From assembly GCA_014799675.1 (NCBI GenBank), contig JAAVHM010000041.1, forward strand, positions 6,814-18,552: a DNA stretch of 11,739 nt. The letters run 5' to 3'. This DNA comes from Ruminococcus sp. Its GTDB lineage: Bacteria; Bacillota; Clostridia; Oscillospirales; Ruminococcaceae. The notes below the pieces were generated by a model that searched no databases, was not told the origin of the DNA, and saw nothing but the letters and a program-made list of their open reading frames with translations. Shown one piece after another: positions 7,152 to 11,739 of this stretch. Within the stretch, counting starts at the first letter, position 1. The number at the start of each line of letters is the position of its first letter. A program made the translations under genes and the position numbers.

Positions 7152-8147
7152 TTACTCCTCGTCCAGTCCGTCAAGCTCGTCGGTAAAATCGTACTCCGCG
7201 CCAGTATCGGTTACGTCGTACATATGATTACTGAACCATTCGAGCAGGTCGTCGTATACTTCCTGACGTCCGACCTCGTTCAGTATCTCGTGGCGCATAT
7301 CCTTGTAAATTTTAAGCTCCAAGTCCTGCAAGCCCGCATTGTTGAGGGCTTTGAAAACGTTCTGGGGGGCAATGCCGTACATTCCCACGGGGTCTGCGTC
7401 TCCGCTGCAAATAAAGATTGGAAGCTCCTTGTCTATCTTCCCTGCCCAGTCGCTTCGTGAAACATAGTTCACCAAAAACATCAGGTCGGAATATGCTCTT
7501 ACCGTAAAGTGGAAGTTGCAGAGAGGGTCTTTCTCGTATTTTTTAACTATCTCGTCGTCGCTTGATATCCACGAATACTCGCTTATGGGGTTTTCTATTC
7601 TAAGATTATTAAATCCGAAAACGATATCGTCAATAAATTTGGAACGGTACATATTTCCCTTGATCTTTCCGATAGACCTTGTGAGGGCAATGCCCGCGTT
7701 CGTGCCTATTTTAGTGTTTACAGTACCCATAATTACCGCGCCGTCGTACATATAGCCGTATTTTGCAAGGACTGTTCTTACCACGAGAGAACCCATGCTG
7801 TGACCTAAAATGAACAGCTTGACGTTGCGGCAGTTTTCCTTTACTATGCGGGTAAGCTTTACAACGTCCTTGGCAAGAAAATGCCAGCCTCTTTCGGGGG
7901 CGAAAAAGCCAAGATGTTCAGCGTCCCTTGCGGAATTGCCGTGTCCCAAGTGGTCGTGGCAGAAAACCATTATGCCGTTGCCGCACAAAAAGTCTATAAA
8001 ATCCTCGTAACGTTCGCAGTATTCGCACATACCATGCACAAGCTGGACTGCCGCTTTCATCTCGGTCACAGGCTTATAAACATAGTATGCGATACGGTCT
8101 GTACCGTTTGAGCTTTCAAAATATCCGCTTATTTTTGAATAATTCAC
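7152..8147 (-). CDS. Alpha/beta hydrolase, S33/monoacylglycerol lipase-like
   Basis: A serine hydrolase of the Hydrolase_4/S33 group, whose members include monoacylglycerol lipases, lysophospholipases and esterases. The substrate cannot be told from sequence. The visible machinery is the oxyanion-strand LVHGMCEYCERY (about 36-47), the nucleophile elbow GHSMGS with S117, the acid D252 in SGDADPVG, and H286 in MRHEILNE. A cap region lies between about 140 and 235. No signal peptide or membrane segment is seen, so it is probably cytosolic. The last 20 or so residues (DVTDTGAEYDFTDELDGLDEE) form an acidic tail. Start choice: the frame opens at GTG 8156, but that codon sits inside the ribosome-binding sequence AAGGGTGAT. 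GTG 8145-8147, 8 nt after AAGGG, is preferred and gives 331 residues. It has its own promoter at 8180-8208 and probably leads a two-gene unit with comM. Confidence 0.9.
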   Translation of the reverse strand: MNYSKISGYFESSNGTDRIAYYVYKPVTEMKAAVQLVHGMCEYCERYEDFIDFLCGNGIMVFCHDHLGHGNSARDAEHLGFFAPERGWHFLAKDVVKLTRIVKENCRNVKLFILGHSMGSLVVRTVLAKYGYMYDGAVIMGTVNTKIGTNAGIALTRSIGKIKGNMYRSKFIDDIVFGFNNLRIENPISEYSWISSDDEIVKKYEKDPLCNFHFTVRAYSDLMFLVNYVSRSDWAGKIDKELPIFICSGDADPVGMYGIAPQNVFKALNNAGLQDLELKIYKDMRHEILNEVGRQEVYDDLLEWFSNHMYDVTDTGAEYDFTDELDGLDEE

Positions 8148-8179
8148 AATAATCACCCTTTTAAAAGTATATTTTTACT

Positions 8180-8208
8180 ATTATACCACAACTAATAAAT
8201 TTTAACAA
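8180..8208 (-). promoter_or_regulatory. Promoter of the hydrolase-comM unit
   Basis: On the minus strand there is TTGTTA (8203-8208), a 17-nt spacer and TATAAT (8180-8185), with TGG just before the -10 (extended -10). Transcription would start near 8173, about 26 nt before the preferred GTG start. Confidence 0.8.
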
Positions 8209-8235
8209 GTAATTTGGCAGAATTTTAAAATAAAG

Positions 8236-8781
8236 TTAGTAAATGGGAAGATTTCTGTATTTAAGGTCGTCCGCAAAAATTATCATCGGGAAGGTATTAT
8301 GATCTCCGAGCTTTACCTTGCAGCCAAGTTCTTTAAATAACTCTTTTTCCGTAAGCCTGCCTATGCCGTACTCGCAGTATGCGGGGAGATAGCATATTGG
8401 CAGCGTTTCGGCGTCCTTGTATTCCGCCGCTTTTCTGTTGTTCGTCTGCACCGTATAAAATGCCTGTCTGCCCTCGTATTCAAATTTCACATCAAACTCA
8501 TGATGAAAATAATGGTATTTACCTATTATAAGGTTATGCTTATATCTGCAAATTTTAGCTTCAGCTATCGCAGAGTATCTTTTTAAGGCATTCATGATTT
8601 TCTTCTGCTTGCGGCGTTCCGCAAAAGCTATTGCCGCCAAAGGTGTAACAACTAAAGCGAACCCTCCCATGCAAACGGCATAGTCCATATAAACGCTTTC
8701 CGTACCGTTTATAATTAACAACAAAATATCTAAAGCAAAAAATATCCATGAAATCACACCGCAATACAAAAACACTATCAA
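8236..8781 (-). CDS. Two-TM membrane protein of unknown function
   Basis: I do not recognise this gene with confidence. With the preferred start it encodes 181 residues. Two hydrophobic segments (about 2-25 and 34-54) are followed by the basic stretch RRKQKK (56-61), predicting both termini in the cytoplasm. A soluble C-terminal domain follows (about 70-181). The segment VKFEYEGRQAFYTVQTNNRKAAEYKDAETLPICYLP (written here split: VKFEYEGRQAFYTV then TLPICYLPAYCEYG) is reminiscent of DUF3592-type domains, which place a small beta domain beside TM helices. That link is tentative. Start choice: the frame opens at TTG 8811 without a ribosome site. TTG 8779-8781 is preferred because GGAGGTG (8789-8795) lies 7 nt upstream. 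It has its own promoter at 8824-8852. No clear terminator separates it from the hydrolase gene 88 nt downstream, so read-through is possible. Confidence 0.75.
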   Translation of the reverse strand: MIVFLYCGVISWIFFALDILLLIINGTESVYMDYAVCMGGFALVVTPLAAIAFAERRKQKKIMNALKRYSAIAEAKICRYKHNLIIGKYHYFHHEFDVKFEYEGRQAFYTVQTNNRKAAEYKDAETLPICYLPAYCEYGIGRLTEKELFKELGCKVKLGDHNTFPMIIFADDLKYRNLPIY

Positions 8782-8823
8782 ACCGTCACACCTCCAAATA
8801 TTTCCGTACAAATGAACAATATA

Positions 8824-8852
8824 ATTATAACATTACTCCATACATTTAACAA
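8824..8852 (-). promoter_or_regulatory. Promoter of the two-TM protein gene
   Basis: On the minus strand there is TTGTTA (8847-8852), a 17-nt spacer and a consensus TATAAT (8824-8829). The -35 and its flank (CTTGTTAAA) are the same as in the hydrolase promoter. The predicted start is near 8817, giving a leader of about 36 nt that includes GGAGGTG. Confidence 0.75.
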
Positions 8853-8950
8853 GGATTTTCAGGCATTTTCTTTGACAAAAATATTACACAAAATTTACTG
8901 CAAAAAATTGTTTGAAATGCCATTAATTTAATAATCTTGAAATTGTTGTT

Positions 8951-8987
8951 AAAATTTTATAAAAGCTATTTGCTTTTTCAAAATTTT
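8951..8987. promoter_or_regulatory. Inverted repeat over the phosphoglucomutase promoter (possible operator)
   Basis: The arms AAAATTTTATAAAAGC (8951-8966) and GCTTTTTCAAAATTTT (8972-8987) are complementary at 14 of 16 positions with a 5-nt spacer. The right arm covers the -35 box and most of the spacer of the promoter at 8970-8997, a typical repressor position. The region is very AT-rich, so part of the symmetry could be chance. Confidence 0.4.
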
Positions 8988-8997
8988 GTGGTATACT
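8970..8997 (+). promoter_or_regulatory. Promoter of the phosphoglucomutase gene
   Basis: A weak -35 TTGCTT (8970-8975), a 16-nt spacer and TATACT (8992-8997) with the extended -10 TGG (8989-8991). Transcription would start near 9004, leaving a leader of about 70 nt before ATG 9075. Confidence 0.65.
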
Positions 8998-9074
8998 ATA
9001 AATTATAAATATTGTTTTGCAATTGCCCAAAATGTTACTATTCAAATTTTTATTCTGACATGGAGGTATTTATT

Positions 9075-10796
9075 ATGAACGAAAACGAACTTTACTCACT
9101 TTGGCTTGAAAAGGCTGTGGACGACCCCGATCTTCAGACCGAACTGAAATCTATCGAGGGCGACGCGGACGCTGTCACCGACAGATTTTACCGCGACCTT
9201 GAATTCGGTACGGGCGGTCTCCGCGGCGTTATCGGCGCAGGCTCATACCGCATGAACATTTACACCATAAGACGTGCTACGCAGGGTCTTGCGGACTATG
9301 TAAACGAGGCCTTTGCGGTAAATCCCTCAGTCGCTATCGCTTACGACAGCCGTATCAAGTCGGACGTTTTTGCCAAAGAAGCGGCTTCCGTACTTGCGGC
9401 TAACGGCATCAAGGTTTACATCTATCCCGAGCTTATGCCTACTCCTATGCTTTCCTTTGCTGTACGTGAACTGAAGTGCAGCGCGGGTATTGTTGTTACC
9501 GCAAGCCACAACCCTGCCAAGTACAACGGCTACAAGGTTTACGGTTCGGACGGCTGTCAGCTTACTCTCGGCGCGGCGGAAATTGTTCTCAAAAACATAA
9601 ACAAAGTCCCAATGTTCGACGGCGCAAAGGTTATTCCTTTTGAAAAGGGACTTGAGGACGGCACTATCGAATACATCAAGCAGGAAGTTATTACCGCGTA
9701 CATTGACAAGGTTGCGGAACAGGGCATTCACACCGATTTGTGCGCTACAAGCGGTCTTAAGGTTGTATACACTCCCCTTAACGGCACGGGCAACAAGCCT
9801 GTCCGCATGATACTTAAAAAGATCGGTATTACCGACGTTACGGTCGTTCCCGAGCAGGAATATCCCAACGGCAACTTTACAACCTGTCCTTTCCCCAACC
9901 CCGAGATAAAGGAAGCACTGGAGCTTGGCTTGAAGCTTTGCGAAACTGTAAAGCCTGACCTGCTCCTTGCTACCGACCCAGACGCTGACCGTGTTGGTAT
10001 CGCTGTTCCCGACAGCAACGGCGGTTACGTTCTCTTTACGGGAAATGAAGTGGGCGCAATGCTCCTTGAATACGTTTGCGCGGAGAGAACAAAGCTTGGC
10101 ACTATGCCCGAAGACCCTGTTGCTGTTAAAACGATTGTTACAACGGACATCACAAAAGCTATTGCCAAGGAATACGGCGTTAAAATTATTGAGGTTCTCA
10201 CAGGCTTCAAATTTATCGGCGAGCAGATCGGTTTCCTTGAGGACAAGGGCGAGGAAAACCGCTATATATTCGGATTTGAGGAAAGCTACGGCTACCTTGC
10301 AGGCTCTTATGTAAGAGACAAGGACGCTGTTGTTGCTTCAATGCTTATATGCGAAATGGCTGCGTTCTACCGTACTAAGGGCATTTCCCTGCTCCAAGCG
10401 AGAGAAAATATGTACAAGAAGTACGGCGTTTACAAGCACACGCAGAAGTCCTTTACCTGCGAGGGCGCAAGCGGTATGCAGAAGATGAAGGAGCTTATGA
10501 CAATGCTCCGCACCGACACTCCTAAGGAGATCGGCGGGCTGCCTGTTACACGCTTTGACGACTATCTTGACAGCACCTCCACGGACTGCAAGACAGGGGC
10601 AAAGACAAAGCTTACTCTGCCGAAGTCGGACGTGCTGACCTTTGCTCTTACGGACGGCGCTTCGGTAATTATCCGTCCCTCGGGTACAGAGCCTAAGATA
10701 AAGGCTTACTACACCACCACGGGAGCTACCAAGAAAGAGGCGGACGCTCTCGGTACTAAGATCGCGGACGATTTTCAGAGGATTTTGGGATTTTAA
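9075..10796 (+). CDS. Alpha-phosphoglucomutase / phosphohexomutase
   Basis: This enzyme of the alpha-D-phosphohexomutase family probably interconverts glucose 1-phosphate and glucose 6-phosphate, linking glycogen and sugar-nucleotide synthesis to glycolysis. Phosphomannomutase activity cannot be excluded. The 573-residue length matches the long PgcA-type clostridial and Bacillus enzymes. All four family motifs are present. These are GTGGLRG (45-51), the phosphoserine loop TASHNPAKYNGYK (142-154, catalytic S144), the metal loop DPDADR (301-306), the sugar-specificity loop GFEESYG (400-406), and the phosphate-binding RPSGTEPKIKAYY (534-546). Start choice: the frame opens at TTG 9012. ATG 9075-9077 is preferred because TGGAGG (9061-9066) lies 8 nt upstream, and the 21 residues before it (MFCNCPKCYYS...) look untranslated. 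It is monocistronic, with its own promoter and a strong terminator just after the stop. Confidence 0.95.
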   Translation: MNENELYSLWLEKAVDDPDLQTELKSIEGDADAVTDRFYRDLEFGTGGLRGVIGAGSYRMNIYTIRRATQGLADYVNEAFAVNPSVAIAYDSRIKSDVFAKEAASVLAANGIKVYIYPELMPTPMLSFAVRELKCSAGIVVTASHNPAKYNGYKVYGSDGCQLTLGAAEIVLKNINKVPMFDGAKVIPFEKGLEDGTIEYIKQEVITAYIDKVAEQGIHTDLCATSGLKVVYTPLNGTGNKPVRMILKKIGITDVTVVPEQEYPNGNFTTCPFPNPEIKEALELGLKLCETVKPDLLLATDPDADRVGIAVPDSNGGYVLFTGNEVGAMLLEYVCAERTKLGTMPEDPVAVKTIVTTDITKAIAKEYGVKIIEVLTGFKFIGEQIGFLEDKGEENRYIFGFEESYGYLAGSYVRDKDAVVASMLICEMAAFYRTKGISLLQARENMYKKYGVYKHTQKSFTCEGASGMQKMKELMTMLRTDTPKEIGGLPVTRFDDYLDSTSTDCKTGAKTKLTLPKSDVLTFALTDGASVIIRPSGTEPKIKAYYTTTGATKKEADALGTKIADDFQRILGF

Positions 10797-10814
10797 GAAT
10801 TAAATAATACAACA

Positions 10815-10851
10815 AAAATCCTCCGTGGTACATTATACTGCGGAGGATTTT
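10815..10851. terminator. Bidirectional terminator between phosphoglucomutase and XRE gene
   Basis: The arms AAAATCCTCCG (10815-10825) and CGGAGGATTTT (10841-10851) form a perfect 11-bp stem with a 15-nt loop. U-rich tails follow on both strands (TTTTATTGTGT on plus, TTTTTGTTGTATT on minus). It serves both convergent genes. The stop codon of the minus-strand XRE gene (10850-10852) is built into the stem base. Confidence 0.92.
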
Positions 10852-11176
10852 ATTGTGTAAGCTTATCAATTTCAATGCGGCATATTTCTTCAAAATCGCA
10901 TAAGACCTTATATTTAGCTTTATCGGGAACAGCACGATAAAAACTAACAAGTTTATTTTCATCATCATTGAGATCAGTCGTATATTCTCCTGTCAAAAGC
11001 AAATCTATAGACACATTAAGATACTCTGATATTTTCAGCAAAGCGTCTCCTTTTGGCAGTTGCCCTTTTTTCCAATACCCCGTATTAGCACTGCTTAAAC
11101 CAATTTCATGGAGCATTTTAGTAACGGTTGTATTTTTTTCGCTGCATATATTTCGTAATCTTTCATAAAAATCCAA
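10850..11176 (-). CDS. XRE-family (Cro/CI-type) transcriptional regulator
   Basis: A small DNA-binding regulator of 108 residues. The N-terminal helix-turn-helix domain covers about 4-62 (MDFYERLRNICSEKNTTVTK, LSSANTGYWKKGQLPKGDALLKISEYLNVSIDLLLTGE), the arrangement seen in many clostridial and phage-type XRE proteins. Residues 72-108 (ENKLVSFYRAVPDKAKYKVLCDFEEI...) form a short helical tail that may mediate dimerisation. Start choice: two adjacent TTG codons (11177-11179 and 11174-11176) open the frame. The second is preferred because AAGGGGG (11184-11190) lies 7 nt upstream of it. GC is low: 104 of 300 bases at 10861-11160, against 155 of 300 in phosphoglucomutase at 9181-9480. It diverges from the DUF697-like gene and may repress that promoter, but its target is unproven. 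No convincing -35/-10 pair was found for it on the minus strand. Confidence 0.88.
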   Translation of the reverse strand: MDFYERLRNICSEKNTTVTKMLHEIGLSSANTGYWKKGQLPKGDALLKISEYLNVSIDLLLTGEYTTDLNDDENKLVSFYRAVPDKAKYKVLCDFEEICRIEIDKLTQ

Positions 11177-11216
11177 CAAAATGCCCCCTTAAAATTTGTT
11201 ATATACTACAAAACTT

Positions 11217-11255
11217 AAAAATTCTACTTATTTTGCTTGACTTAGTAGAAATTTT
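11217..11255. promoter_or_regulatory. Inverted repeat overlapping the promoter: candidate XRE operator
   Basis: The arms AAAAATTCTACT (11217-11228) and AGTAGAAATTTT (11244-11255) are complementary at 11 of 12 positions, including a perfect TTCTACT/AGTAGAA core, with a 15-nt spacer. The right arm lies within the spacer of the plus-strand promoter and the left arm lies upstream of its -35. This would suit repressor binding by the divergently encoded XRE protein. The assignment is an inference. Confidence 0.5.
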
Positions 11256-11265
11256 GAGTTATAAT
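11237..11265 (+). promoter_or_regulatory. Strong promoter of the DUF697-like gene
   Basis: TTGACT (11237-11242), a 17-nt spacer and consensus TATAAT (11260-11265). Transcription would start near 11272, leaving a leader of about 93 nt. Confidence 0.85.
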
Positions 11266-11270
11266 GTAAA

Positions 11271-11290
11271 TGTAAGAATTTAAACTTACA
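11271..11290 (+). repeat. Short inverted repeat at the transcript start
   Basis: TGTAAG (11271-11276) and CTTACA (11285-11290) are perfect 6-nt arms around AATTTAAA, beginning at or next to the predicted transcription start. It may be a second operator half-site pair or a 5' stabilising hairpin. It is short, and chance is possible. Confidence 0.35.
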
Positions 11291-11364
11291 CGTGGTGTAG
11301 GGTTTCTTATTATTATAACATATTTTAAGCATTTATGCAAGCAATAATAAAGGAGTTGTTTATT

Positions 11365-11721
11365 ATGACAAGCAAGCAAAAAGCAGAATGTCATGCAATT
11401 ATACACGCTGCCTCTGCTGCAGCCGGAGGTGTAGGCGCAGGTTTAGCGCAAATACCATGTTCTGACAATGTTGTAATTACTCCAATACAAATTACAATGG
11501 TAATTTCTTTAGGAAAAGTTTTTGGAATTGAATTACTTGAGTCAGGAGCAGAGTCACTTTTAGCAACAGGTTTAGCGGGAACTGTCGGAAGAGGAATTTC
11601 ACAGGTTTTAGTGGGTTGGATACCTGGAGTAGGAAATGCTGTTAATGCAAGCACTGCCGCTGCTATTACCGAAAGCATAGGTTGGGCTATTGCAAAAAGA
11701 TTTGATAAAGAAACAGCATAA
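11365..11721 (+). CDS. Small hydrophobic DUF697/YcjF-like protein
   Basis: The 118-residue product is almost entirely hydrophobic and glycine/alanine-rich. It resembles the DUF697 (YcjF/GTPase-associated) family, recognised from memory by IHAASAAAGGVGAGLAQIP (13-31), SDNVVITPIQITMVISLGKVFG (split: SDNVVITPIQ, ITMVISLGKVFG; 33-54) and GRGISQVLVGWIPGVGNAVN (75-94). Hydrophobic stretches lie at about 11-30, 37-56 and 62-110. There is no signal peptide, and the C-terminus is charged (KRFDKETA). In larger relatives this domain follows a GTPase. Here it stands alone, so a partner elsewhere in the genome is possible. Its function is unknown. ATG 11365-11367 is preferred over the codon at 11335 because AAAGGAG (11349-11355) lies 9 nt upstream. 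GC is about 41% (145 of 350 bases), well below the neighbouring housekeeping genes. Its promoter, with a possible operator, is shared with the divergent XRE regulator. The gene is complete. Confidence 0.75.
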   Translation: MTSKQKAECHAIIHAASAAAGGVGAGLAQIPCSDNVVITPIQITMVISLGKVFGIELLESGAESLLATGLAGTVGRGISQVLVGWIPGVGNAVNASTAAAITESIGWAIAKRFDKETA

Positions 11722-11739
11722 TTTACATAAAAATTTGAG

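Noticed and set aside
8872..8900. Second plus-strand promoter starting with TTGACA at 8872-8877
   Set aside because: The -35 is perfect, but the best -10 at proper spacing (TTTACT, 8894-8899) is only 4/6 and lacks an extended -10; 8970-8997 is better placed.
9012..9074. 21-residue N-terminal extension of the phosphoglucomutase
   Set aside because: TTG start without a ribosome site, within the predicted leader; the downstream ATG has a strong TGGAGG.
10829..10858. TATAAT in the loop of the terminator at 10815-10851 (minus strand)
   Set aside because: The matching -35 position reads TTACAC, with only two consensus bases, and the box sits inside the terminator loop.

Overview
The window looks like a chromosomal segment of a Clostridia-type Firmicute, most likely an Oscillospiraceae/Ruminococcus-like gut anaerobe. 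I infer this from the RpoB and RpoC sequence style, near-consensus sigma-A promoters with extended -10 elements, strong Shine-Dalgarno sites, frequent TTG/GTG starts and an S33-type hydrolase and XRE regulator of familiar clostridial type. No 16S or other decisive marker is present, so the taxonomy is an inference.

Layout. Positions 1-1346 (minus) hold the N-terminal 448 codons of rpoC, cut by the window edge. Positions 1423-5202 (minus) hold a complete rpoB whose product ends in a striking 69-residue acidic tail. A 365-base gap (5203-5567) follows. It contains a perfect-consensus promoter for rpoBC, a roughly 130-nt leader, two A-tract palindromes, a bidirectional terminator, a possible opposing promoter and a cluster of short repeats. 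Next, all on the minus strand, come a YifB/ComM-type AAA+ ATPase (5568-7103), an S33-like alpha/beta hydrolase (7152-8147) that probably forms a two-gene unit with it, and an unrecognised two-TM membrane protein (8236-8781). A divergent promoter region (8782-9074) leads to a plus-strand phosphoglucomutase (9075-10796), which ends at a bidirectional terminator. Past that terminator the base composition drops from about 52% GC to 35-41%. There a minus-strand XRE regulator (10850-11176) diverges from a small plus-strand DUF697/YcjF-like hydrophobic protein (11365-11721). Their shared intergenic region carries a strong promoter overlapped by an inverted repeat.

How the genes work together. rpoB and rpoC encode the two large RNA polymerase subunits and are expressed as one unit. 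Here they are not directly downstream of rplJ/rplL, and they have their own promoter behind a terminator. ComM/YifB, the hydrolase, the membrane protein and phosphoglucomutase are separate housekeeping or accessory units. The last two genes form the only clearly accessory module: a candidate self-regulated regulator/effector pair, and the least explained part of the window. Nothing here proves a new defence or mobile system. No tRNA, rRNA, CRISPR array, transposase or integrase was seen.
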